The translations under genes were made by a program, and so were the position numbers. DNA of 34,968 nucleotides from an uncultured Parabacteroides sp. (GTDB lineage Bacteria; Bacteroidota; Bacteroidia; Bacteroidales; Tannerellaceae), in contig CASFJQ010000025.1 of assembly GCA_949295065.1 (NCBI GenBank), positions 1 through 34,968 of the forward strand, written 5' to 3'. Under the pieces are notes generated by a model, which ran no database searches, was not told the DNA's origin, and saw only the letters and a program-made list of their open reading frames with translations. Positions 13,432-22,863 of this stretch are shown here, one piece after another (within the stretch, counting starts at the first letter, position 1; the number at the start of each line of letters is the position of its first letter).

Positions 13432-15894
13432 TTATCTGAGTGATGCCCCAAGCTTCTGTTCCAAATTAGTCTGTATCTTCTTCATTATAGCATCAATCTG
13501 CTTGTCGTTAAGAGTCTTTGTTTCGTCCTGAAGGAAGAAGCTCACGGCATAAGATTTTTTGCCCTGAGGCAAGTTCTTACCTTCGTAAACGTCGAACAAC
13601 TCAACATTCTTCAGCAATTTACGTTCGCTTTCATTGGCGATTTTCTGTATTTCTGCAAATGAAACAGACTTGTCGATAAGCAAAGCCAAGTCACGTTTAA
13701 CAGCAGGGAATTTGGATATATCACTGAAAGTAACCTTGTTTTTCTTAGTTTCCTTCATCAATGCTGTCCATGACAATTCAGCGAAATAAACTTCACCGTC
13801 GATGTCCATAGCTTTGGCAATCTTACGGTTCACGACGCCAAGCGTTCCCAGTGAACGTCCCGAAGCCGTTGTAATGCTCAAAGCAGCGGAATAGATATCG
13901 TTGCTAAGCTGTCCGAAAACAACTTTCTGCATATTCACGCCAAGGCGGACAAGTATATTCTCGACATAAGCTTTCAATTCGTAAACCGAAGACTTTTCGG
14001 CCGGATGTGCCCAGCTGTTCTCAACACGGTTGCCATATACCCACAAGCCAAGCCTGTAGTCTTCGCTATATCCGGCAAGGATAACATCATCCTTCTTGTT
14101 CTCCTTGTTGAAATCATAGCAGTTGCCGAATTCAAAGAAACGGATATTGCTGTTCTTCCTCTTGATGTTATGCTCGATGCTTTCCAAACCGCCGAACATC
14201 AGAGTCTGGCGCATACAATTCAAATCAGCACTGAGCGGATTCATAAGCATGACGCAATGCGAAGCAGGATAAGTTGCCAATTCATCATAATAAGCCGAAC
14301 GGGTCAGAGAGTTGTTCAGGATTTCATTGAATCCGCAACCGCAAAGCTGTTCCGAAATCAGATTCTGCATGGCATAACTGTGGTCAGTCGGCGTTTTATA
14401 TGAAAGATTAGATTTCAGGCTGTCGCTGAATTCAATATTGTTATATCCATAGATACGGAGAATATCTTCGATAACGTCAACATCTCTCTGAACGTCGATA
14501 CGATATACAGGAACATCAACAGTCACCCCTTCCGCATCTTCAGAAACGATATCCATCTCAAGACTATTCAGAATGCTCTTAACAGTCTCAACCGGAATAT
14601 CTTTCCCGATCAAAGAATTAATCTTGTCATAAGAAACATTAACCCTGTATGGAGAAACAGGATTAGGATATACATCCTGGATATCACCGGTGATTGTACC
14701 CCCCGCTACTTCCTGGATCAATTTGGCAGCATACTTAAGAATATATAATGTAACATTCGGGTCAAGACCCCTTTCGTAACGGAACGAAGCATCAGTGTTC
14801 AAACCGAAACGGCGAGCAGTCTTGCGCACCCAAGTTGGGTGGAACGTAGCAGATTCAAGGAACACATTAGTAGTAGATTCAACAACGCCTGAATCCAAAC
14901 CACCGAACACACCGGCAATACACATCGGCTCTTCAGCATTGCAAATCATAAGGTCGCGAGCCGTCAATGTACGTTCCACACCGTCCAAAGTCACAAATTT
15001 AGTCCCTTCAACAGCTGATTTCACGACAACCTTGCCACCTTTGATTTTATCAGCATCAAAAGAGTGCAAAGGCTGCCCCATACCATGCAGAATATAGTTG
15101 GTAACGTCCACCACGTTGTTGATAGGACGGAGGCCAATCAGAGAAAGGCAGTTCTTCAACCAGTCCGGACTTTCCTTAACAGTTACGCCTTTGATAGTCA
15201 CCCCGGAATACCTCAAACAAGCTTCAGTATTTTCCACTTCAACCTGAATACCCGGAGTATTATCTTCAATACGGAATGAGTCAACTGACGGACGTTTAAG
15301 TTCTGCTTCTTTACCTGCTTGTTTCAGATAAGCAGCCAAGTCTCGAGCCACCCCGAAATGTGAAGTAGCATCCACTCGGTTAGGAGTGATGTCCACTTCC
15401 AGAACGTAGTCGCTCTTTATATTATAATATTCTTTAGCCGGTGTCCCGACAACAGCATCTTGCGGAAGTACGATAATACCGTTATGGTCCGTCCCGATCC
15501 CGATTTCGTCTTCAGCACAAATCATACCGTTAGATTCAACACCTCTCAGTTTTGATTTCTTGATAGTGAAGCATTCATCACCATCATAAAGTTTTGTACC
15601 GATAGTAGCCACAACAACTTTCTGTCCTGCTGCTACATTAGGTGCACCGCAAACAATCTGAACAGGTTCACCCTGTCCCAAATTAACGGTTGTTATATGC
15701 ATATGGTCAGAGTTAGGATGCGGTTCGCAAGTCAGAACTTCACCGATAACTAAACCTTCCAAACCTCCTTTGATGGTTTGAACTTCTTCAACACCGCCTG
15801 TTTCCAGACCGATAGATGTCAAGGCTGCAGCCACTTCTTCAGGCTGTAAATCAAAATCCAAATATTCTTTCAGCCAGTTATAAGAAATATTCAT
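13432..15894 (-). CDS. pheT: Phenylalanine-tRNA ligase beta subunit
   Basis: This 820-residue protein is a complete PheT, the beta subunit of the alpha2-beta2 enzyme that charges tRNA-Phe. It starts MNISYNWLKEYLDFDL; the OB-fold tRNA-binding domain lies near 40-150 (EPHPNSDHMHITTVNLG, IVCGAPNVAAGQ), the B3/4 editing domain near 210-380, B5 near 405-475, the inactive synthetase core near 490-690 and the FDX-ACB anticodon-binding domain at the end (FSDISKFPAVKRDLALLID). The length is standard. A minus-strand TAACTTTG -7 box lies at 15993-16000. The alpha subunit gene is not in the window. Confidence 0.97.
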   Translation of the reverse strand: MNISYNWLKEYLDFDLQPEEVAAALTSIGLETGGVEEVQTIKGGLEGLVIGEVLTCEPHPNSDHMHITTVNLGQGEPVQIVCGAPNVAAGQKVVVATIGTKLYDGDECFTIKKSKLRGVESNGMICAEDEIGIGTDHNGIIVLPQDAVVGTPAKEYYNIKSDYVLEVDITPNRVDATSHFGVARDLAAYLKQAGKEAELKRPSVDSFRIEDNTPGIQVEVENTEACLRYSGVTIKGVTVKESPDWLKNCLSLIGLRPINNVVDVTNYILHGMGQPLHSFDADKIKGGKVVVKSAVEGTKFVTLDGVERTLTARDLMICNAEEPMCIAGVFGGLDSGVVESTTNVFLESATFHPTWVRKTARRFGLNTDASFRYERGLDPNVTLYILKYAAKLIQEVAGGTITGDIQDVYPNPVSPYRVNVSYDKINSLIGKDIPVETVKSILNSLEMDIVSEDAEGVTVDVPVYRIDVQRDVDVIEDILRIYGYNNIEFSDSLKSNLSYKTPTDHSYAMQNLISEQLCGCGFNEILNNSLTRSAYYDELATYPASHCVMLMNPLSADLNCMRQTLMFGGLESIEHNIKRKNSNIRFFEFGNCYDFNKENKKDDVILAGYSEDYRLGLWVYGNRVENSWAHPAEKSSVYELKAYVENILVRLGVNMQKVVFGQLSNDIYSAALSITTASGRSLGTLGVVNRKIAKAMDIDGEVYFAELSWTALMKETKKNKVTFSDISKFPAVKRDLALLIDKSVSFAEIQKIANESERKLLKNVELFDVYEGKNLPQGKKSYAVSFFLQDETKTLNDKQIDAIMKKIQTNLEQKLGASLR

Positions 15895-15992
15895 TGCTAT
15901 ATTGTATTTTATCTTTTAATCTATTGAGATTGGAGCAACTATCTGATAAATGTTTCATCACCGTTTTTACGATACGGTTTGTTGCTGACGGG

Positions 15993-16000
15993 CAAAGTTA
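15993..16000 (-). promoter_or_regulatory. -7 box upstream of pheT
   Basis: The minus strand reads TAACTTTG, a perfect TAnnTTTG, about 100 nt upstream of the pheT start. No clear -33 TTTG is found at the usual distance. Confidence 0.4.
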
Positions 16001-16076
16001 AAAATAATTATCGAAATTCCTTACAGACATAATGGTTATTTTATAGTAATGCTTTCTCTTTCATATGTTGGAGATG

Positions 16077-18512
16077 TTATAACTTTAGAACTTGCTTGCC
16101 GCTGTTAAGCTTATATTCTTTCCCTTTCCAGATAAAAGTACCTGATGTCTGCTGTGGCAGAGAAATCACCGCTTCTCCTTTATCCAAATTATAAGAAACC
16201 GATATTTCTCCGTTTGGATGAGGAATAGTGCCGGAAACATTCCTTAATTTGCCGAGTGCCGGAGAAATACGGACTTCCTTAAATCCAGGTGCCGCACTTT
16301 CAATACCTAATATTATTCTATAGAATTCTATATTCGGACTTGCGCCCCAAGCATGGCAGTCGGAACGCGAAGGTTCGGGCATTTCTGCCCATGTTGTCAG
16401 CCCAAGAGACATTTGGTTTTCCCAAATCTGAAGGTTATCCAAAAGAGAATCTCCCAAACCGGACTTATCCAGTGCAAGGTTCAGATAATATCTGAAATAT
16501 ATGGTAGTTTGAATAAGTGACGAATCAGATAACGTCTTCTTCATTACTTCTTTTGCCTCGTTGCCTTTTGTCAATCCTGCAATTATAGCCAAAGCATTTA
16601 CATGCTGTGAAAAACTATTCTTTGAATATGTATCGGCAAATAAAGAGCGTTCTTCAACCCAATATTTGTTTCGGAAAGAATCTCTCATTTTCTGGGCAAT
16701 ACCGGAATAATGTTCTCCCATGGCTTTTATACCAATTGCAAGTTCCATTTCCGAAACAGCATCCAAAGCCATTATATACATTAAATCCTGGAAAGCAGAA
16801 TTTCCCCCGTTCTTTTCTCTTATCGGTTCACCATAATCAAAACCTTCTGCCCAGTCAGCAAAGAACCAATGAGGCACATAATCCAGACTATAGTCCGGCT
16901 TCAACCATTGTTCGTACCATGCAAGTACATTTCGGTATGCCGGAAGCAGAGTTTTCATATAGTTCTCATCGCCACGCATCATCCAATAATCGTGTCCCAT
17001 ACAAATCCACCATAAAGAGAAAGAAGAAATAAACTGATGTACGTAACTAGGATAGCGGCTCATGGTTATTCCTTCAGCAACCATTGACTGCCTGCCTTGT
17101 TCTATTGCGTTCTTCACCATGAAGCTGTCTCTAGTATTGTAAAGAGATATCATTGCCTGTATTCTTGTATCTCCGAAATATTGTAACTGCTCGTAATAAG
17201 GACAGTCCATATATGTTTCATTTGCACAAAGGCGGGCAGTTCGCCATCCTATATCCAGCATTTTCCCTAGTTTCTCAAATCCTGGAGCAGAAAAAGATGT
17301 TTCGTTTCTGAAAGGATAAGCTGAGAAAGTGCTGTAAATATCATTTAAGGTAAGAGGTTGTTCCTTTGTTGTAATACAAAGCTCCACATATCTCCAAGTT
17401 CTCCACCATAAAGGAGTAAATATTCTTTCATTCCCTCCATCCGGTATGATTTTGTCTTCATATCCGATGAATCTTTTACCTTCAACTTCATTTCTGTTGC
17501 CTTTTGATGGAAGGCTATAGGATTTTGTTGTAGCTTGTTTGTCATTGTTATATAGTGATTCAGCATATTTAATTATGATTTCAGCATCTTCACCGCCACT
17601 GAAATTCATGGATAAATAACCGGTTGTAAGTGTTCCCTGGTCTAAGAGAAGTTTTACTGATTTGTTTCCGGGTATTGCAAGTTTACCATTTCCCGAAATA
17701 ATATTGTCCGAACATTCAATACCTTCGGATTTCCTTACACTCTGGAATCTTTCTGTTTTCATTTCCATCTGAGGAATAGGACTTGGAACCAGCAATCGTT
17801 CCGGATAATCTCTGGCTCCTTTTATAGCACCTTCTCGTCCGGCTACAGCCTTTTCCCATTTGGAGTCATCATATTCTGTCTTTTCCCAACCATAAGGATA
17901 TGCGTTCATGTCAATTTCTTCACCAGGACCGGCAACATAATAGCCCAAAACTTGCCAGTCGGTCCAAGGAGCATAGGCTTTGTTTTCTAGGCATAGCCAT
18001 CTGTTGTCTGTATTTATGATAGTATCTCTTTCAGAGTTTCCCTGAAGAATGAATCCTGTTTTATTAAGACTCATTTGGGCAACAGGCTTTTTATCTCCAT
18101 AATTCCATACTACGGCTGCCAGAACATTTTTCCCTTTACGCAGGAATTTGGAAATATCAACAGTCTCGAAATTCCAGTTATACACATCTCCTCGAGCCGG
18201 ACCTAACGATGCAAGATTACCGTTTACAAATAACTTGTATCTGTTGTCGGCTGAAACATGTATAATCATAGAGCTGGGAATCTCTTCCAGATTGAAAGAT
18301 TTACGGAAATGATATATTCCGTAATCATTATTGGAAGCTCCAGGGTATGAAATCCATCGGGCAGCCCAAGACTTTTCCAATAAATCAGGATTGATAATAT
18401 TTTCATTGTAACCACTGATATATCTTTGTGCATGGATTATATTTGCTACACACAGGCTTAAAATAAAAGCCATAACAAGTCTGCATTTTTTGAAGTATAG
18501 ATTGTCGGTCAT
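16077..18512 (-). CDS. GH78-type alpha-L-rhamnosidase
   Basis: This 811-residue secreted enzyme has an N-terminal signal peptide (hydrophobic segment 12-27, cleavage likely after IHA28; a second Met at 14 could also start it). N-terminal beta-sandwich domains include VSADNRYKLFVNG and RGDVYNWNFETVDIS, typical of rhamnosidases. The (alpha/alpha)6 catalytic domain begins near 415 with NETYMDCPYYEQLQYFGDTR: D436, E441 and D448 have the same 5- and 7-residue spacing as the Asp/Glu/Asp set of characterised GH78 enzymes. A C-terminal beta domain ends the protein. It should hydrolyse terminal alpha-L-rhamnose from glycans or glycosides, probably in the periplasm. No other glycan-use genes lie beside it, which is unusual for Bacteroidales. 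Confidence 0.85.
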   Translation of the reverse strand: MTDNLYFKKCRLVMAFILSLCVANIIHAQRYISGYNENIINPDLLEKSWAARWISYPGASNNDYGIYHFRKSFNLEEIPSSMIIHVSADNRYKLFVNGNLASLGPARGDVYNWNFETVDISKFLRKGKNVLAAVVWNYGDKKPVAQMSLNKTGFILQGNSERDTIINTDNRWLCLENKAYAPWTDWQVLGYYVAGPGEEIDMNAYPYGWEKTEYDDSKWEKAVAGREGAIKGARDYPERLLVPSPIPQMEMKTERFQSVRKSEGIECSDNIISGNGKLAIPGNKSVKLLLDQGTLTTGYLSMNFSGGEDAEIIIKYAESLYNNDKQATTKSYSLPSKGNRNEVEGKRFIGYEDKIIPDGGNERIFTPLWWRTWRYVELCITTKEQPLTLNDIYSTFSAYPFRNETSFSAPGFEKLGKMLDIGWRTARLCANETYMDCPYYEQLQYFGDTRIQAMISLYNTRDSFMVKNAIEQGRQSMVAEGITMSRYPSYVHQFISSFSLWWICMGHDYWMMRGDENYMKTLLPAYRNVLAWYEQWLKPDYSLDYVPHWFFADWAEGFDYGEPIREKNGGNSAFQDLMYIMALDAVSEMELAIGIKAMGEHYSGIAQKMRDSFRNKYWVEERSLFADTYSKNSFSQHVNALAIIAGLTKGNEAKEVMKKTLSDSSLIQTTIYFRYYLNLALDKSGLGDSLLDNLQIWENQMSLGLTTWAEMPEPSRSDCHAWGASPNIEFYRIILGIESAAPGFKEVRISPALGKLRNVSGTIPHPNGEISVSYNLDKGEAVISLPQQTSGTFIWKGKEYKLNSGKQVLKL

Positions 18513-18645
18513 AATAATATGGTTTTTGAATTAAGATATTGCAATATACAATATTCTGCCTCGAAAGTCAATAGGAAGGATTTTATTTTTATAAAAGCGA
18601 GGTGATATTATTGAATTGAGTTTTGCTGGTTGCTCAATAAAAAAA

Positions 18646-18748
18646 GTTGACAAGAATTCAGAGGCAAGTTAACAAGGTCAAGTACATTCTACTTCGCACT
18701 TTATTATCTAAGAACTCTTGTCAACTTGTCTCTAAATCTTTGTCAACT
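18646..18748 (-). repeat. Degenerate GTTGACAAG / CTTGTCAAC repeats
   Basis: GTTGACAAG at 18646-18654, a diverged copy near 18668, then a 32-nt segment of CTTGTCAA, CTTGTCTC and related units at 18717-18748. That 32-nt segment recurs at 19472-19503 with two mismatches. Both copies lie directly downstream of minus-strand stop codons. Confidence 0.7.
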
Positions 18749-18749
18749 A

Positions 18750-19391
18750 TTATTTCCCTTTGTTATTCTTAGCTTCTCTTTTCTGATCTTCTCTGGCAAG
18801 AAGAACTACATTATATACGAAGTCTGTAATCCACTGTTCTGAATAACCAAGAGTTGCAGCATATTTACGTACGTTCCATGCTGCTTTCTGAACGCTTACG
18901 TCATTCCATTCTGAACGAGTAAGTATTTCATGAACAGTTTTCGCAGTCTGGTTATAAAGCAACTTCTTCAGCAGAAGAGCAAGGCGGAATTTCCATTGCA
19001 TCAAGTTGCCAAGCAAACTGAACAAATCATTGTTGAAACCTTGGAACATAAAGAAGTAGCTCTTAATATCATTCTGGTTCTTACAGCATTTCTTTACAGA
19101 AGCATCAATTTCTTTGAAGAATGATTCATTCAAACCATAATCCTGCATCAACACTTTGCGAACTTTTGATTTTTCAGCAACACCAAGTTTGTTGTTCTGT
19201 GTCGGTATTTTAAGCATACGCTTGAACAAAGCCATATCTGCAAGAATGTTCAAGTTTGTAACACCAAGGTTTACTGCCATTACAGCCTGATAATATACGC
19301 GGACCAGTGATACGAATTCTTCAACGGAGCCTTTTATTTGTTCGTTATCCTGTTCCTTTTCTTTCTTGAAAAGTTTTGATATAAAATTCAT
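18750..19391 (-). CDS. Conserved-looking hypothetical protein
   Basis: This 213-residue protein was not recognised. It is mostly helical, starts with a basic amphipathic stretch (MNFISKLFKKEKEQDNEQIK), lacks a signal peptide and clear membrane segments, and has two moderately hydrophobic helices near 37-56 and 125-147. It ends with a lysine-rich tail (REDQKREAKNNKGK). It is likely cytoplasmic. A textbook Bacteroidetes promoter stands directly upstream (TTTG at 19446-19449, 19-nt spacer, TATCTTTG at 19419-19426), which supports a real, independently transcribed gene. Its neighbours (rhamnosidase, murQ) do not suggest a shared pathway. Confidence 0.8.
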   Translation of the reverse strand: MNFISKLFKKEKEQDNEQIKGSVEEFVSLVRVYYQAVMAVNLGVTNLNILADMALFKRMLKIPTQNNKLGVAEKSKVRKVLMQDYGLNESFFKEIDASVKKCCKNQNDIKSYFFMFQGFNNDLFSLLGNLMQWKFRLALLLKKLLYNQTAKTVHEILTRSEWNDVSVQKAAWNVRKYAATLGYSEQWITDFVYNVVLLAREDQKREAKNNKGK

Positions 19392-19418
19392 TGTGTATTA
19401 TAATTGTTAATTTTTTTG

Positions 19419-19449
19419 CAAAGATAGTGAAAGGCGAGTGGAGAGCAAA
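19419..19449 (-). promoter_or_regulatory. Bacteroidetes promoter of hypothetical gene
   Basis: Minus strand: TTTG (19446-19449), 19-nt spacer, TATCTTTG (19419-19426). Both boxes match consensus at the normal spacing. The spacer closely resembles those of the promoters at 22794-22824 and 25957-25988. Confidence 0.75.
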
Positions 19450-19471
19450 ATAAAAAACTTGTTTTTGATTT

Positions 19472-19503
19472 CTTGTCAACTTGTCTCTAAAGCCTTGTCA
19501 ACT
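19472..19503 (-). repeat. CTTGTCAAC-type repeat downstream of murQ
   Basis: A 32-nt segment with CTTGTCAA, CTTGTCTC and CTTGTCAAC units, differing at two positions from 18717-18748. It lies between the stop of murQ and the promoter of the next gene. Confidence 0.7.
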
Positions 19504-19512
19504 TCAAAGCTC

Positions 19513-20343
19513 CTACTGATTAACCCTCCATTCCCTATGATATGAATCAATAGCCTCTTTCACCGAACCATGCATAAGAAGCAACCGATGTGCTTCTTCG
19601 TAATCAAGACCTAATTCCTCCATAAGCATGCGAGTTCCTCTGTCCACAAGTTTTTGGTTGTTGAGTTGCATATTTACCATCCGGTTTCCTTTCACTCTTC
19701 CCAGCTGTATCATTGTGGAAGTTGTAATCATATTCAGAATCATTTTCTGTGCCGTTCCACTTTTCATTCTCGTGCTTCCGGTAACGAATTCAGGACCGAC
19801 CACCGGTTCGATAGCTATATCAGCTTCGTGAGCCATTGGAGAATCAGGATTGCAAGCAATGGAAGCAGTATGTATTCCATTCTTTCGTGCTTCTTGCAGG
19901 GCAGCAATCACATAAGGAGTAGTTCCGGATGCAGCAATACCAATCACTGTGTCGTTTTTGTTAACTCCATGTGCTACTAGTTCTTTCCATGCATTTTCTC
20001 TGTTGTCTTCAGCATTTTCAACAGGATTGCGTAGAGCAACGTCGCCTCCGGCAATCAGTCCGATAACATAAGTGTTAGGCATTCCGAATGTGGGAGGAAC
20101 TTCTGATGCATCCAGAACACCAAGTCTTCCACTTGTCCCGGCACCAAGATAAAATATACGTCCGCCTCTTTTCATCCTTTCAACAATGGCTGTCACCAGT
20201 TTCTCTATTGCCGGAATAACTTCCTTGACTGCTAAGGCAACTTTCTGATCTTCGTTGTTTATGCCGACAAGTAATTCGTGGACAGACATCTTGTCCAGGT
20301 CTTTGTATAATGATTCTGATTCTGTAATTCGTTTAAATGACAT
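19513..20343 (-). CDS. murQ: N-acetylmuramic acid 6-phosphate etherase
   Basis: MurQ cleaves the lactyl ether of MurNAc-6-phosphate to give GlcNAc-6-phosphate and D-lactate in cytoplasmic peptidoglycan recycling. The SIS domain shows GRIFYLGAGTSGRLG (61-75) and DASEVPPTFG with E81, and a second conserved acid at E112 (VENAEDNREN), matching the two glutamates implicated in the E. coli enzyme. The frame extends upstream to 20412 through repeat sequence, but ATG 20343 gives MSFKRITESESLYKDLD, the normal family start, and 276 residues. The BadF-type kinase gene lies 134 bp upstream on the same strand and probably supplies the substrate. Confidence 0.95.
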   Translation of the reverse strand: MSFKRITESESLYKDLDKMSVHELLVGINNEDQKVALAVKEVIPAIEKLVTAIVERMKRGGRIFYLGAGTSGRLGVLDASEVPPTFGMPNTYVIGLIAGGDVALRNPVENAEDNRENAWKELVAHGVNKNDTVIGIAASGTTPYVIAALQEARKNGIHTASIACNPDSPMAHEADIAIEPVVGPEFVTGSTRMKSGTAQKMILNMITTSTMIQLGRVKGNRMVNMQLNNQKLVDRGTRMLMEELGLDYEEAHRLLLMHGSVKEAIDSYHREWRVNQ

Positions 20344-20370
20344 TTGTTTATGTTTTAAGTTTAGAAGAGA

Positions 20371-20493
20371 ACAAGTTGACGAGTTGACAAGGCAACAGGA
20401 AACAAGAAACAAGTATTATCTTCTTGACTACTTGACTACTTAACTCCTTGACTCCTTTATTTATAAGCACAGCTCTTTCAATTTTCAATTTTT
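20371..20493 (-). repeat. Mixed octad and heptad repeats between kinase gene and murQ
   Basis: GTTGACGA/GTTGACAAG units (20374-20391) and AAACAAG units are followed by four in-register octads at 20423-20454 (CTTGACTA twice, CTTAACTC, CTTGACTC) and a short TTTTCAA array at 20476-20493. The heptads encode the end of the kinase (KIEN-stop). Confidence 0.75.
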
Positions 20494-21323
20494 ATCACCT
20501 TCACCAATCCATCCATCGGCTCCTTATATATTTCCCCGACTTCAAGCCCCAGTGAATTAGCCGCTTCTGTCAGTATATCTTTATAATAATAAGCCACAGA
20601 ACCGGTGAAATGGATTTTCAGCTTGTCATAATCCGTATAGTTCATTACATTGCGTCTGAAAAAGCTGCAGAAGCAATTGTAAACCATATTTTTTACTGCC
20701 GGTACATCAATATGTTCATATATGAAAGGAGATATTGATGCAAGGAATCTGTTTGGAAAAGGCTGTCTGTAAACCCTGTCAATAATTTCGGCAGGAGAGA
20801 GGCTGTACTTTTCCATAAATGCTTTTACCAGATATTCCGGCATTTGTCTTTTCAGACAATCACCAATGAAAGTTTTGCCAAGCACAGCCCCGCTGCCTTC
20901 GTCTCCAAGAATAAAACCTAATGGAGAAATTTGTTCTTCTATGCTTTCTCCGTTAAACAGACAGGAATTTGAACCAGTACCCAAAATGCAAGCAATGCCT
21001 CTCTCATGTCCACATAAAGCCAAAGCCGCTCCCAATAAATCACTGTTGATTGAAATTTCTGCTGTCGGGAAAAAACTTCTCAACGCATTCTCAACAATGA
21101 TATTTTTTTCAGGGAAAGCACATCCGGCTCCATAGAAATATATTCTTTCTATATTATACTCCTTTAGAAATGGAGTTAGGCTTCCATTAACGGTACATTT
21201 CATTTCTTCCTCAGTCTGGAAATATGGATTCATACCGGCGGTGGAAATTCTTGTTATTTCCATTCCTTTGTCGGAAAGACACCACGTAGTTTTAGTAGAG
21301 CCACTGTCTGCTATCAGATACAT
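20478..21323 (-). CDS. BadF/BadG-type sugar kinase, probable N-acetylmuramic acid kinase
   Basis: This 281-residue protein has the actin/hexokinase fold of the BadF/BadG/BcrA/BcrD family: phosphate-1 loop MYLIADSGSTKTTWCLSD (D6, GST 8-10, K11), the AGMNPYF segment, and the adenosine-side glycine motif CILGTGSNSCLFNG with LGDEGSGAVLGK. The family includes GlcNAc kinase and MurK. Because murQ follows on the same strand, MurNAc phosphorylation is the best guess, as in the MurK-MurQ pair known from Tannerella forsythia. The C-terminus KIEN and stop codon are supplied by the ATTGAAA repeat. The nhaD stop lies 20 bp upstream, so the two are probably co-transcribed. Confidence 0.85.
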   Translation of the reverse strand: MYLIADSGSTKTTWCLSDKGMEITRISTAGMNPYFQTEEEMKCTVNGSLTPFLKEYNIERIYFYGAGCAFPEKNIIVENALRSFFPTAEISINSDLLGAALALCGHERGIACILGTGSNSCLFNGESIEEQISPLGFILGDEGSGAVLGKTFIGDCLKRQMPEYLVKAFMEKYSLSPAEIIDRVYRQPFPNRFLASISPFIYEHIDVPAVKNMVYNCFCSFFRRNVMNYTDYDKLKIHFTGSVAYYYKDILTEAANSLGLEVGEIYKEPMDGLVKVIKIEN

Positions 21324-21343
21324 TTCTGTCTGTATTTAGGCAA

Positions 21344-22771
21344 TTAGAAAATCATAGCTTGAATAATATACACTGCAGCACCAGAAAGATAACCAAGCAT
21401 TGCCAGGAATGAAATATTCTTCAGATACCAAATGAAATTGATACGTTCCAATCCCATAACAACAACACCTGCTGCAGAACCGATTATCAGCATACTGCCA
21501 CCAACTCCGGCACAATAAGCAAGGAACTGCCAGAACACTCCGTCCTGAAGGAAATGTGACAAATATTCAGGGTTTGCTGCAGCTTCGACCATCGCCTCTG
21601 TTGCAACCGGATACATGCCAATTGCTCCAGCAACTAACGGAACATTATCTACAATAGCAGATAGTGTACCTATTATTATATTTACAGCAAATACATTTCC
21701 AATATTCTCATCTAGCCAGGTTGAGAAATTTGTTAGTATTCCACTGTAGCGTAAAACTTCAACAGCTAAAAGAATACCAAGGAAAAACATCAGTGTAGCT
21801 CCGTCGATGCGGCGGATAACATTAGCCAATCTCAACTTGATGTTCTCGTCTATATCTTGTTTCTTTTGATACATTATTTCTGTATAAACCCAAAGAGCAC
21901 CAACAGCCATAAGTATTCCTACGAAAGGAGGCAGGTGCGTAATTGTCTTGAACACCGGAACAAATAACAGGCTTATTACACCAAGAACCAGTAATGCCAG
22001 TTTTTCCCTGTCTGCGAGTATTGATAATAAAGGATTATCGTTTACCTCTTTCGTTATTATTGGTGCAGTAACATTTCCATGCATTTTACGCATAATAAAC
22101 AATGTAGGGACAATAGCTGATACCATACTTGGCAAAATCAGGTTTGGAATAGTTGCCTCTGTTGATATGTTTCCTTTTACCCACAACATAATAGTTGTCA
22201 CATCACCGATAGGCGACCACGCACCACCACTGTTTGCTGCAATGATTATTATACTTCCGAACACCCAGCGTTCCTTGTAGTTGCCTATCAGTTTTCGGAT
22301 AAGCATAATCATAACTATTGAAGTAGTTAGATTGTCAAGAACTGCCGACATGAAGAATGTCAGAGTTGCAATCAGCAGCAACAGCTTCTTTTTACTTTTA
22401 GTCTTTATTCTGTTGGTGATAAATGTAAAACCACCGTGTGAGTCAATAAGCTCAACGGTAATCATAGCTCCAATGAGGAAGATAAGAGTTTCTGCTATCT
22501 CTCCAACACTGTCAAGCATTTGATGTTCCAGGACGAAATGAATGCACTGGTCCTTAAGAGACATCTCTTGAACACTAGGGTTGAGAGCCTTGAATATTTC
22601 AAAACTTTCGCCCGATACTGTTGGTACAAAGTCGGTGACTGAAAAGGTGTATAACACCCAAAGTATTGTTCCGGTTAACAAAGCAGTGCCAGCTTTGTTG
22701 ATCCTTAGTGGGTGTTCCAGGGCGATACACAAATAACCCACCAGGAAGACTATCAAAATACAAGTTAGCAT
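21344..22771 (-). CDS. nhaD: NhaD-family Na+/H+ antiporter
   Basis: This 475-residue inner-membrane protein has about twelve hydrophobic segments, a first helix starting MLTCILIVFLVGYLCIALEH, and typical ion-transporter-superfamily blocks: LDNLTTSIVMIMLI, AANSGGAWSPIGDVTTIMLW and IVDNVPLVAGAIGMYP. It should exchange sodium for protons across the cytoplasmic membrane. It is first in a likely three-gene unit with the BadF-type kinase and murQ. A strong promoter lies upstream (TTTG 22821-22824, TATTTTTG 22794-22801). The functional link to peptidoglycan recycling is not obvious; the grouping may be no more than shared transcription. Confidence 0.9.
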   Translation of the reverse strand: MLTCILIVFLVGYLCIALEHPLRINKAGTALLTGTILWVLYTFSVTDFVPTVSGESFEIFKALNPSVQEMSLKDQCIHFVLEHQMLDSVGEIAETLIFLIGAMITVELIDSHGGFTFITNRIKTKSKKKLLLLIATLTFFMSAVLDNLTTSIVMIMLIRKLIGNYKERWVFGSIIIIAANSGGAWSPIGDVTTIMLWVKGNISTEATIPNLILPSMVSAIVPTLFIMRKMHGNVTAPIITKEVNDNPLLSILADREKLALLVLGVISLLFVPVFKTITHLPPFVGILMAVGALWVYTEIMYQKKQDIDENIKLRLANVIRRIDGATLMFFLGILLAVEVLRYSGILTNFSTWLDENIGNVFAVNIIIGTLSAIVDNVPLVAGAIGMYPVATEAMVEAAANPEYLSHFLQDGVFWQFLAYCAGVGGSMLIIGSAAGVVVMGLERINFIWYLKNISFLAMLGYLSGAAVYIIQAMIF

Positions 22772-22793
22772 ATTATTACGGTTTTTTATTTTA

Positions 22794-22824
22794 CAAAAAT
22801 ACTGAAAGGTGTGTGTATAGCAAA
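22794..22824 (-). promoter_or_regulatory. Bacteroidetes promoter of nhaD
   Basis: Minus strand: TTTG (22821-22824), 19-nt spacer, TATTTTTG (22794-22801), about 23 nt upstream of the start codon. Confidence 0.72.
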
Positions 22825-22863
22825 ATAAAATTAAAGATATTAAAAGTTAGTAGATATTAGATA

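Noticed and set aside
20344-20412. N-terminal extension of MurQ
   Set aside because: It translates repeat-derived sequence rich in Cys and Ser with no counterpart in the family; ATG 20343 gives the normal MurQ start.
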